Source: Nitrospirota bacterium
Lineage (GTDB): Bacteria; Nitrospirota; Thermodesulfovibrionia; Thermodesulfovibrionales; Dissulfurispiraceae
NCBI GenBank assembly: GCA_015233655.1
Contig: JADFXI010000004.1
Coordinates: 1 to 60,233, forward strand
Length of the DNA stretch: 60,233 nucleotides
Direction: 5' to 3'
Shown: piece after piece, positions 34,138-41,589 of the stretch
Layout of the letters: every line of letters starts with the position of its first letter
Position numbering within the stretch: the stretch's first letter is position 1
Made by a program: the position numbers and the translations under genes
The notes under the pieces: model-generated
What the model was told of the DNA's origin: nothing
Database searches by the model: none
The model's input: the letters and a program-made list of their open reading frames with translations, nothing else

Positions 34138-34214
34138 GCGAAGCCCTCAGAGTCGAATAATTGTGTGTCCGATTTTCCTCTTGCTTTTGTTCCCTTTTTG
34201 ATTCATAATTTCGC

Positions 34215-35429
34215 ATGGCAACGATGTTTAACTGGACCGGCAAGACTACAGCCGGCACTGTCAAGAGTGGCGAAATGTCTGCCGGAAGCAAGGAAGAACT
34301 TACTTCCATCCTTAAGAAGCAGGGCATAACTGCGACAACCATTTCAGAAAAGAAAGCCGGTTTCAAACTCTTCGGCCCCAAAAAGCAAAAAATAACCGAA
34401 AAAGACCTCGTTATATTTACACGGCAGTTTTCGACCATGTTCACTGCCGGTATCCCCATTGTTCAGGGCCTTGATATATTGGCAAAGCAGATCGAGAACA
34501 AATCGATGGGTGAGGTAATAAGCCAGATTAAAAGCGATGTTGAAACAGGTACCACCTTGGCCGATGCGCTGAAGAAGCACAAGAAACTTTTCGACGACCT
34601 CTATATTAACCTTGTTGCTGCCGGAGAAGCCGGTGGTGTGCTTGACGGGGTCCTCTTAAGGCTCGCCAACTACATAGAGAAATCCATGAAGCTGAAGAAA
34701 AAAGTGAAAGGGGCGATGATATATCCCATCATCGTCATGTCCATCGCGGGATTGGTCATCGCTATCATAATGATATTTGTTATCCCGATATTCGCCAAGA
34801 TTTTCGGCGAGATGGGCGCCAAGCTTCCGGGCCCGACCCGGAGCGTTATTTGGCTGAGCCACTTTCTGGCAGGGATCGGCGGTGTCTCCATAGTAGCCAC
34901 TATTTTCGGAATAATCTTTGCAATTAAACAGGTCAGAACTACAGATGCCGGAAAGATGAAGACGGACAGGATCTTGCTGAAATTTCCGATTTTCGGAGAC
35001 CTGTTGAGAAAAGTCGCTGTTGCCAGGTTCACCAGGACGCTGGGCACGCTCCTTAACAGCGGCGTCCCAATACTGGACGGCCTCGAAATATGCGCGAAAT
35101 CCTCTGGGAACAAGGTCGTGGAAGAAGTTATTATGGGTGTCAAGACCGAGGTTGCCTCAGGTAAGACCGTTGCCGAACCTCTGTCGAAGTCACCAGTGTT
35201 CCCGGCGATGGTCTGTCAGATGATAAGTGTGGGAGAATCAACCGGTGCCCTTGACGGTATGCTTATTAAAATCGCGGATTTTTATGATGACGAAGTGGAC
35301 AATTCAGTTAACAATCTTACTACCATGCTGGAGCCTATGCTGATGGTGTTTTTAGGCACCACAATAGGATATATTGTTGTTGCCTTGTACTTACCCATAT
35401 TCAAGATGGGAGAAGTTATAGGTAAGTAA
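34215..35429 (+). CDS. pilC: Type IV pilus inner membrane platform protein PilC
   Basis: The 404-residue protein has the PilC/GspF layout: an N-terminal cytoplasmic region, then two helical domain repeats each ending in membrane segments (about 170-200, 220-240, and 375-395). The typical motif TRQFSTMFTAGIPIVQGLDIL and the repeat FTRTLGTLLNSGVPILDGLEI show the duplicated T2SSF domain. No pilB or pilT genes are in view, so the motor must be encoded elsewhere. The start has only a weak ribosome site. It is convergent with the TPR gene; the stops are 7 bases apart. Confidence 0.93.
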   Translation: MATMFNWTGKTTAGTVKSGEMSAGSKEELTSILKKQGITATTISEKKAGFKLFGPKKQKITEKDLVIFTRQFSTMFTAGIPIVQGLDILAKQIENKSMGEVISQIKSDVETGTTLADALKKHKKLFDDLYINLVAAGEAGGVLDGVLLRLANYIEKSMKLKKKVKGAMIYPIIVMSIAGLVIAIIMIFVIPIFAKIFGEMGAKLPGPTRSVIWLSHFLAGIGGVSIVATIFGIIFAIKQVRTTDAGKMKTDRILLKFPIFGDLLRKVAVARFTRTLGTLLNSGVPILDGLEICAKSSGNKVVEEVIMGVKTEVASGKTVAEPLSKSPVFPAMVCQMISVGESTGALDGMLIKIADFYDDEVDNSVNNLTTMLEPMLMVFLGTTIGYIVVALYLPIFKMGEVIGK

Positions 35430-35436
35430 TACGTCT

Positions 35437-37473
35437 TCAGGAAGAAACTTTGGCCAATAATTGTTTTGCCGGCATGTTGTCGGGTTGCAGCTTCAATACT
35501 TCCTCGAATTCCTTTCGCGCATTCTCTCTTCGACCTGCCTGATAGAAGATAACGCCAAGATTCAAATGAGCTTCAGCATAATCCGGTTTCAGCCTTACAG
35601 CCATAATGTATTGCCTGAAGGCCTCTTTATGCATGTTGAGCGCCCGGTAGCTATTGCCGAGATTGTTATGAACTTCGGCAAAATCAGGCTTCAGCTTAAT
35701 GGCAGGCAGGAATTGCCCCACAGCCTTTGCAGGCTCGCCATGGTTGAAATAATAAACGCCGAGATTGTTATAAACTTCGGCAAAATCAGGCTTCAGCTTA
35801 ATGGCAAGCAGGAATTGCTCCACAGCCTTTGCAGGCTTATCACGGTTTAGATAGTAAACGCCAAGGTTATTGTGTGCGTCTGCATAATCGGGCTTCAGCC
35901 TGATGGCGGTCAGATATTCCCCCTCAGCTTTGTCGGCCATGCTGAGAGCCATATAGGCATTGCCGAGGTTGTTATGGGCCATTTCAAGGGCAGGTCTGAG
36001 TTTTACAGCAACCAGAAACTGCTCCAGTGCTTGCTTAGGCATGTTGTGTTCCATGTAAGCTTTACCTAGAGTGTTATGCGCGGCAGCTATCCCTGGTGAT
36101 TTTCTTACTGTGTCCTCCCAAAGAGCGATTTTATTTCTATAAAGCTCATTCCGGAAATGGGCGGCGAGCGATAGCGACATTATGACGAGCGAAAGCAGGA
36201 AGAATGTAAGACGCCTGTTGCGGGCAGATGCCAAGTAGAGTCCTGAAACTGCTGCCAGGAAGATACCCACTGACGGCAAATACACACGATACTCATTGAT
36301 GAGCATCCATAGAGGGATGACGGACTCAACCGACAGCGTGACAAAGAACCACAGCATTCCAAATCCGATAAGACGGTGAACCGTTGAGCCTGCCTGCTTA
36401 TTCCTTATAATTAGAAATACTGCTATTCCAAAAAGTCCGGCAAGAAATAGAAACGAGAGCGCTACCGCTGGTTCATGGAACGAGTGAAACACGGGATATT
36501 CGTAAAAAAAATTCTGGTTTGCCGGATAGAACAGCAGCCGCAGGTATGTGACTATGACCCGTAACTGGGTCAACCTATACTCTGTCCCGGTGAATTTATT
36601 GCTGTATGACTCTGGAGGGGGAGACACGGTCCCGCTCTGGAACATCAAAGTGAGCGGGATGATGCTCATTGTGAGCAGGACCGGCAAGAGATACTTGAGT
36701 CTTTGTTGCCGGAACAAGCGCCGTTCAGAAGAAAGGGCGTCCTGGGGTGGCGTGAAAAAACAGAATTCATACAACGTGATTATAAGCGGCAGCGTAAAAG
36801 CGTTCTCCTTTGTCTTCATCGCCAGAACGGCTGAAATGAATGAGATTCCATAGAAAAAGATACGAAGGAATTTGTCCTTTGGCTTATCGCCCTCAGCCAT
36901 GAGCCTTGACTTTATATATGCAACTAATGAAAGCAGGTAGAAAAAAGCGGCAAGAGAGGCGAATCTTTGCATAATATAGGTAACCGCCTCTGTTTGCAAA
37001 GGGTGTACAGCGAATATTGCAGCTGAGAAAAATGCGATTAATGCAGGATCTCCTGAACGTAAGGGTATGTCTTGTGCTTGAGACCCGACAATCAACGAGC
37101 GTCGCATAAACGGCGTCTTAAAAGTCAGTAAGACAAGGCAATAGACAAGTATTGTATTTGCCAAATGGCAATAAATATTGAAGATGTGATACCCGCCCAC
37201 AGCCACTCCGTGGATATGATAATTAAGGGCAAAGGTCAGAAATGATATATAGCGGCGTGCAACGAAGCTGTATTGTTCAGACCACCGCGCGTCAGAAAGA
37301 TTTGAAAAATAGTGGAGGTCCTTTACTATTGGATTGTCTTCGATATGATAAAACTCATCCCACTGAAACGGGACATGAAGGGTGTTGCCATAAACCAGAA
37401 GAACGAGTAAGACCAGGCAGGAAATATGCAAAATGGTGCTGTTTGGCCGGTCCTTTTTCGAGAAGCCCTGCAT
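35437..37473 (-). CDS. TMTC-like GT-C membrane glycosyltransferase with C-terminal TPR repeats
   Basis: The N-terminal two-thirds (about residues 15-440) is a polytopic GT-C membrane domain, with the motif WDEFYHIEDNPIV near residue 38 in the first loop and many helices. A DUF1736-like segment (NKFTGTEYRLTQLRVIVTYLRLL) follows. The rest (about 455-678) is a row of TPR repeats. This order is that of TMTC proteins, protein O-mannosyltransferase relatives in animals. The gene lies beside pilin genes and the PilS/PilR regulators. Acceptor and sugar are unknown. The TPR array contains nearly identical adjacent repeats. Confidence 0.82.
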   Translation of the reverse strand: MQGFSKKDRPNSTILHISCLVLLVLLVYGNTLHVPFQWDEFYHIEDNPIVKDLHYFSNLSDARWSEQYSFVARRYISFLTFALNYHIHGVAVGGYHIFNIYCHLANTILVYCLVLLTFKTPFMRRSLIVGSQAQDIPLRSGDPALIAFFSAAIFAVHPLQTEAVTYIMQRFASLAAFFYLLSLVAYIKSRLMAEGDKPKDKFLRIFFYGISFISAVLAMKTKENAFTLPLIITLYEFCFFTPPQDALSSERRLFRQQRLKYLLPVLLTMSIIPLTLMFQSGTVSPPPESYSNKFTGTEYRLTQLRVIVTYLRLLFYPANQNFFYEYPVFHSFHEPAVALSFLFLAGLFGIAVFLIIRNKQAGSTVHRLIGFGMLWFFVTLSVESVIPLWMLINEYRVYLPSVGIFLAAVSGLYLASARNRRLTFFLLSLVIMSLSLAAHFRNELYRNKIALWEDTVRKSPGIAAAHNTLGKAYMEHNMPKQALEQFLVAVKLRPALEMAHNNLGNAYMALSMADKAEGEYLTAIRLKPDYADAHNNLGVYYLNRDKPAKAVEQFLLAIKLKPDFAEVYNNLGVYYFNHGEPAKAVGQFLPAIKLKPDFAEVHNNLGNSYRALNMHKEAFRQYIMAVRLKPDYAEAHLNLGVIFYQAGRRENARKEFEEVLKLQPDNMPAKQLLAKVSS
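35656..35859 (-). repeat. Two adjacent, nearly identical 102-base TPR units
   Basis: The sequence starting at 35656 and that at 35758 are the same over most of 102 bases, differing at few positions, for example in the sections around TTATGAAC and TTATAAAC. 102 bases equals one 34-residue TPR. Such near identity in a TPR array suggests a recent internal duplication or conversion event. Confidence 0.75.
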
Positions 37474-37531
37474 ACTTTGATTACTATAGCATCAATATAA
37501 TCTTTTGGCCACAATCCCAATATGCAAGTCC

Positions 37532-38896
37532 TCAGCTTTCGTTTCCGCTCTTTTCCTGTTTCCGGCTGTGTTTCGACAGCCTGTAACGGAATTCCCTGAA
37601 AGACAAGCCAAGTAATTCGGCGGCTTTCATCTTTACGCCTCCGGCTTTTTCGAGCGCTTTTTCGAGAAAGTTGCGTTCCATGGAATTCAAATATTCATTG
37701 AGGTTTACTCCGTCGTCCGGAAGAACTACCCCGGAATTACACGGACTCGGAGACATATCACGCTGCCTGCATCGCAGATGCCCGTCTTCGGAAAGGATGA
37801 TCTCCCTTTCTATCATATTCTTCAGCTCTCTGACATTCCCTTTCAGGTCCTGTTGCATCATGTAATCCACAAATTCTGGGTCTATTTCGGCAATGTTCTT
37901 TTGAAATTTTTTGGACAGTTCAGCAGCGAAGTAATCGATAAGAAGCGGGATATCTTCCCTGCGCTCCCTCAGCGGAGGCAATTGTATTTCGAATGTAGAG
38001 AGGCGATAATATAGGTCGCCCCTGAAATCATTCTTTGAAGCAAGTTCATTTAGTCTTTTGTTCGTTGCTGCAATCACTCGCACATCAACTTCCACTTCAT
38101 TGCTGCTGCCCAGGGGCCGCATCTTCTTTTCCTCCAGAAACCGCAGCAATTTGGATTGAAGAGGCATAGGCATCTCTCCGATTTCATCAAGCAGGAGCGT
38201 TCCCCCATCTGCTTCATCAATAAGCCCTCTTTTGGAAACATGCGCACCAGTGAATGCGCCCTTTGCATGACCGAAAAGCTCGCTTTCGAGAAGCTCAGCC
38301 GGCAGGTTGGCGCAATTAATGGTGACAAACGGTTTGGTATTCCTTGTGCTCCTGTTATGAATGGCTTTTGCCACTAGTTCCTTGCCCGTTCCGCTCTCGC
38401 CGGTTATAAGGACATTTGTGTCAAAAGGAGCTATTTTATCTATCATGGTAAAGACCTGCTGCATTGCATCGGATTTGCCCACTATGCTCTGGTAGGAATC
38501 AGCGAATTGCTCAAGCTCCCTGACTTTTGTCCTGAGAAAAATCTTTTCTTTGATATTCTTTAAAACAATACGTATTTCTTCAATATTAAAAGGTTTGGTT
38601 ACATAATCATAGGCACCGAGCTTCATGGCGCTTATTGCTGTTTCCGTTGACGCAAATGCCGTAATTATAAGAACAACGGTATCAAGGCCGAGTTCTTTCA
38701 ACTCCTTCAGCAGATCAATTCCTGAACCGTCGCCAAGACGAAGGTCTATAATGGCAAGATCAAAATAGTGCAGCGCGATCAAGCGCCCGGCTTCAGCAAG
38801 ACCCGAAGCCTGAAATGACTCAAACCCTGTTTCGCCGAGAAGATGTATCAGCGATTTTCTGATATTTGCTTCGTCATCAACTACAAGAGCACGCAT
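37532..38896 (-). CDS. pilR: Sigma-54-dependent response regulator PilR
   Basis: Receiver (residues about 1-115: VVDDE, IIDLRLGDGSGIDLL, KPFNIEEI), an AAA+ sigma-54 interaction domain with Walker A GESGTGKE and the GAFTGA loop, and a C-terminal Fis-type helix-turn-helix (KAAELLGLSFREFRYRLSKH). The GAFTGA motif contacts sigma-54, so this is an activator. The ATG at 38896 follows GAGGTG; a GTG upstream in frame (38902) contains part of the ribosome site. It is encoded just after pilS on the same strand. The two pilin promoters nearby have sigma-54 boxes, so they are its obvious targets. Confidence 0.95.
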   Translation of the reverse strand: MRALVVDDEANIRKSLIHLLGETGFESFQASGLAEAGRLIALHYFDLAIIDLRLGDGSGIDLLKELKELGLDTVVLIITAFASTETAISAMKLGAYDYVTKPFNIEEIRIVLKNIKEKIFLRTKVRELEQFADSYQSIVGKSDAMQQVFTMIDKIAPFDTNVLITGESGTGKELVAKAIHNRSTRNTKPFVTINCANLPAELLESELFGHAKGAFTGAHVSKRGLIDEADGGTLLLDEIGEMPMPLQSKLLRFLEEKKMRPLGSSNEVEVDVRVIAATNKRLNELASKNDFRGDLYYRLSTFEIQLPPLRERREDIPLLIDYFAAELSKKFQKNIAEIDPEFVDYMMQQDLKGNVRELKNMIEREIILSEDGHLRCRQRDMSPSPCNSGVVLPDDGVNLNEYLNSMERNFLEKALEKAGGVKMKAAELLGLSFREFRYRLSKHSRKQEKSGNES

Positions 38897-38923
38897 AAAC
38901 ACCTCGTAACTACGTTTATTGAT

Positions 38924-40069
38924 TCAGGTTTTTTTGGCCGTAAATGCAATCGTAAATTTTGCTCCGCCAAGCTGGGAGGCGGCGACATAAATATGGCCTC
39001 CGAAGCTCGTAATTATTCTATAGGCAATGGCGAGTCCCAGCCCTGTGCCGTTCTGTTTTGTGGTAAAAAAAGGCTCAAAAATCTTGTCCCGCACATCTTC
39101 ATTTATGCCGGGGCCGTCATCTTCTATGTCTATATCTATTTCTCTTGCGTTTCTACCGAGCGCTACCTTTACGGTTGTCTGCGAGGCCTCGACGGCATTT
39201 TTTATAATATTATTGACGGCAATCTCCATGATAGTCCTGTTTGCAGTTATGACCGCATCAGCCTCTGCAGTCAAAGTTATCTTCTTATCGCTCCTCTGAT
39301 CTGTAACCAGCATCTTCAGCATGGCGGAAAGATCAACATCTTCTTTCGGCGCGTCTGCCGGTCTCGATAGCAAAAGGAAATCATTGACAAGGCTGGTGAG
39401 CCGGTTTGTTTCAATAATAAGCATATCTATGAACTCTCTGTCGGTCTTGCCCTCATTAAGAAACTGCACCGCCGCAGATATCGAGGCAAGAGGATTCCTC
39501 AATTCATGTGCCAGGTCAGCGCTTACCCTGTATAACCGCTCAAACCCCTGCATTTTTATTTTCTCTTCTTCAAGTCGTGTGATGTACTGCTCCTGCTGCT
39601 CGAGCCTTGTCTTGAGATTGTCGCCGGCCAGGGCAATGAGTGAAAAAGCGAGAAAGTGCAGCGAAACAGTAAGCATCCCTTCCCGCTGAAACAAAATGCC
39701 GTAATGGTAATACACCGCCCCATAAAGTATTACGGCAATTAATGGAAATAAGAAGATTTTCTTGGTCTTTATAAGTACAGATGAGAAAAAAATGGGGAAG
39801 AGATAGATGAAGGTCAGATACGAATAAATGCCGAAGCTGATATGCACCATGGCAGATACAAATACGATATCTAGCAGGAAATCGAAATAATTGATCTTTT
39901 CAGTGGCTACGACAAGCCGCAGAAGTACGATGAAAATATAGATGACCAGGATGTTTCTTAAGCTCGGAATCGCATAAGGCAGACCGGCTATCTGAAAACC
40001 GATCAGTAAGGCAAGTGCAAATATAAAGCGACCGATGCGGTAATAATTGAAAAAAGTCGCTGCATACAT
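38924..40069 (-). CDS. pilS: Membrane sensor histidine kinase PilS
   Basis: About six membrane helices occupy residues 15-175, followed by a short coiled coil (QQEQYITRLEEEKIKMQGFERL). The kinase core has the phosphoacceptor H-box AHELRNPLASI and ATP motifs (NNIIKNAVEAS, DDGPGINEDV, GTGLGLAIAYRI). PilS is the partner of PilR in controlling pilin transcription; in Pseudomonas it senses pilin in the membrane. The gene starts near 40069, divergent from the first pilin gene with about 230 bases between. No ribosome site of good quality was seen upstream of its ATG. Confidence 0.93.
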   Translation of the reverse strand: MYAATFFNYYRIGRFIFALALLIGFQIAGLPYAIPSLRNILVIYIFIVLLRLVVATEKINYFDFLLDIVFVSAMVHISFGIYSYLTFIYLFPIFFSSVLIKTKKIFLFPLIAVILYGAVYYHYGILFQREGMLTVSLHFLAFSLIALAGDNLKTRLEQQEQYITRLEEEKIKMQGFERLYRVSADLAHELRNPLASISAAVQFLNEGKTDREFIDMLIIETNRLTSLVNDFLLLSRPADAPKEDVDLSAMLKMLVTDQRSDKKITLTAEADAVITANRTIMEIAVNNIIKNAVEASQTTVKVALGRNAREIDIDIEDDGPGINEDVRDKIFEPFFTTKQNGTGLGLAIAYRIITSFGGHIYVAASQLGGAKFTIAFTAKKT

Positions 40070-40090
40070 TTGATAATTAGTGTAGGTCTG

Positions 40091-40130
40091 TTGACAATTT
40101 TTGTCAATACAAAGGTGACGGAATTTGTCA
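40091..40130 (+). promoter_or_regulatory. Probable PilR-binding upstream sites of the first pilin gene
   Basis: Two inverted repeats lie side by side: TTGACA-N5-TGTCAA (40091-40107) and TGAC-N7-GTCA (40116-40130). The second lies 85 bases upstream of the sigma-54 promoter at 40201. The same TGAC-N7-GTCA element occurs 87 bases upstream of the other pilin promoter. A TGTC core is known in the PilR sites of Pseudomonas pilA. The sites also sit in front of the divergent pilS gene. Confidence 0.65.
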
Positions 40131-40200
40131 GAATCCTGTGCGATATTATTGAGTATGGAGAAAAATACTTTAAAACAAAATGTTCTAAAGTAGCCTTCGA

Positions 40201-40216
40201 TGGCACGGAAGATGCT
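40201..40216 (+). promoter_or_regulatory. Sigma-54 promoter of the first pilin gene
   Basis: TGGCACGGAAGATGCT has GG at 40202-40203 and GC at 40214-40215 in the -24/-12 spacing, with TGGCAC matching the consensus exactly. Transcription should start near 40228, about 70 bases before the pilin ATG. Confidence 0.88.
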
Positions 40217-40300
40217 TTAACTAAATTGCCTGATGAATGGGGATAGTCAGAGCCTTAATACGCCGTGGGCGGATGACCTAAGAGCAAAGGAGGCATTACA

Positions 40301-40708
40301 ATGTTTAGCGCTATTCACAAAATGAGAGCACATGACGAAAGGGGTTTTACTCTTGTAGAGCTGTTGATTGTTATCGCTATTATCGCGATTCTTGCTGCTA
40401 TAGCGATCCCGCAGTTTGCTGCTTACCGGGTAAGGGGTATCAAGGCAAGCATGCAGGCAGATGCGAGGAATACTGCAACAATGGAAGAGGCGACATTTGG
40501 CGATACCCAAAGCTATGTCAATCAAACTGCGACAACCGCCGGTGGAGCATTTACAGTCGGTACGCAAAATGGCCAGTTGAGCACAGGCAATATTCTTACA
40601 ATTACCGGAGCGCCAACGGCGTATGCAATTACTATTACTAATGCGGCTACTTCCGGCGCTGCCAATGGGTATGTCCAAACTAATACCGGCACAGCAACAT
40701 TCTATTAA
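40301..40708 (+). CDS. pilA: Type IV major pilin-like protein (copy 1)
   Basis: The 135-residue prepilin has a 15-residue leader ending in DERG. Prepilin peptidase would cut before Phe, giving mature FTLVELLIVIAIIAILAAIA, with Glu5 of the mature protein present. The mature protein is about 120 residues. The C-terminal 79 residues hold about 20 Thr by hand count and no Cys, so there is no disulphide D-region loop. It is nearly identical to copy 2. AAAGGAGG precedes the ATG. The Thr-rich surface might be a target for glycosylation. Regulation is by a sigma-54 promoter and an upstream PilR-type site. Confidence 0.9.
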   Translation: MFSAIHKMRAHDERGFTLVELLIVIAIIAILAAIAIPQFAAYRVRGIKASMQADARNTATMEEATFGDTQSYVNQTATTAGGAFTVGTQNGQLSTGNILTITGAPTAYAITITNAATSGAANGYVQTNTGTATFY

Positions 40709-40739
40709 GACGAGGATTGAAAATATAAAATGTTTTGAA

Positions 40740-40772
40740 AAAGGGCGGTCGCAAGCCGCCCTTTGTTTGTGC
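40740..40772 (+). terminator. Intrinsic terminator after pilin copy 1
   Basis: A 9-base-pair hairpin with arms AAAGGGCGG and CCGCCCTTT and a 7-base loop is followed by a T-rich run (GTTTGT). Confidence 0.85.
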
Positions 40773-40835
40773 TCTTCGCGATTAGAGACTGCCAGTCTTG
40801 TTGGATAAAGCATAGCAATTATTGTCAGCTAGAAG

Positions 40836-40850
40836 TGACGATAATTGTCA
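40836..40850 (+). promoter_or_regulatory. Probable PilR-binding site upstream of the second pilin gene
   Basis: TGACGATAATTGTCA is an inverted repeat of the TGAC-N7-GTCA form, 87 bases upstream of the sigma-54 promoter at 40923. An additional TGTCA half-site is present at 40823-40827. The match in form and distance to the first pilin promoter suggests a common activator. Confidence 0.65.
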
Positions 40851-40922
40851 GCAAGTTCAGGCATCTGGCATGTGGATACGTAGGATAACTGAAAAAGCAA
40901 GGCGTTACAATATAATATCTAA

Positions 40923-40938
40923 TGGCACGAAAGATGCT
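40923..40938 (+). promoter_or_regulatory. Sigma-54 promoter of the second pilin gene
   Basis: TGGCACGAAAGATGCT has the -24 GG (40924-40925) and -12 GC (40936-40937). It is nearly the same as the first pilin promoter (one base differs), about 115 bases before the pilin ATG. Confidence 0.88.
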
Positions 40939-41037
40939 ATATACCGTAGTGGGCTTGATAACCGGCGAAGCATAAAGTATAATCACCGGATACCTGAATC
41001 CGCCTTAGGCGGACGAACTTAAGGAAGGAGGTCTTAT

Positions 41038-41445
41038 ATGTTTAAGGCAATTGAGAGAATGAGGACACAGGACGAAAGGGGCTTTACTCTTGTAGAGCTG
41101 TTGATCGTTATTGCCATTATCGCGATTCTCGCTGCCATAGCGATCCCGCAGTTTGCGAGCTACAGAGTGAGGGGCATCAAGGCGAGCATGCAGGCTGATG
41201 CAAGGAATACCGCAACAATGGAAGAGGCGACATTTGGCGATACCCAAAGCTATGTCAATCAAACTGCGACAACCGCCGGTGGAGCATTTACAGTCGGTAC
41301 GCAAAACGGGAAACTGAGTGCAGGTAATATTCTTACAATTACAGGTGCACCTACCGCTTATGCAATTACTATCACGAATGCTGCTACTTCAGGCGCTGCC
41401 AACGGGTATGTCCAGACAAATACCGGCACGGCAACATTCTATTAG
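41038..41445 (+). CDS. pilA: Type IV major pilin-like protein (copy 2)
   Basis: This 135-residue prepilin has the same architecture as copy 1: a leader ending DERG, then FTLVELLIVIAIIAILAAIA. The protein differs from copy 1 at only a handful of positions: five or so in the leader, then Ala/Ser in the helix and Gln/Lys and Thr/Ala in one loop. GGAAGGAGG precedes the ATG. A 95-base stretch (41212-41306) is identical to copy 1 while flanking codons differ silently. Either copy could form the fibre, and the pair may produce mixed or alternative pili. Confidence 0.9.
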   Translation: MFKAIERMRTQDERGFTLVELLIVIAIIAILAAIAIPQFASYRVRGIKASMQADARNTATMEEATFGDTQSYVNQTATTAGGAFTVGTQNGKLSAGNILTITGAPTAYAITITNAATSGAANGYVQTNTGTATFY

Positions 41446-41470
41446 AATTTAACATGCTGTATGTTTCAGG

Positions 41471-41502
41471 AAAGGGCGGTTCTGAACCGCCCTTTCTTTT
41501 TT
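41471..41502 (+). terminator. Intrinsic terminator after pilin copy 2
   Basis: A hairpin with arms AAAGGGCGGTT and AACCGCCCTTT and a 3-base loop is followed by CTTTTTT. It separates the pilin transcript from the DUF2723 gene. Confidence 0.9.
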
Positions 41503-41589
41503 GGTATCAAGGGCGGAGATTGAAAATACTTTCACTAATCAAGCATCTGCCTTGTGAGGCTTATACATATTGTTAAAGAATACTATACT

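Noticed and set aside
35656-35859. The repeated units could be read as a CRISPR array or tandem satellite
   Set aside because: The period is 102 bases in phase with the reading frame, the translation is a TPR, and there are no spacer-like unique segments of constant length.
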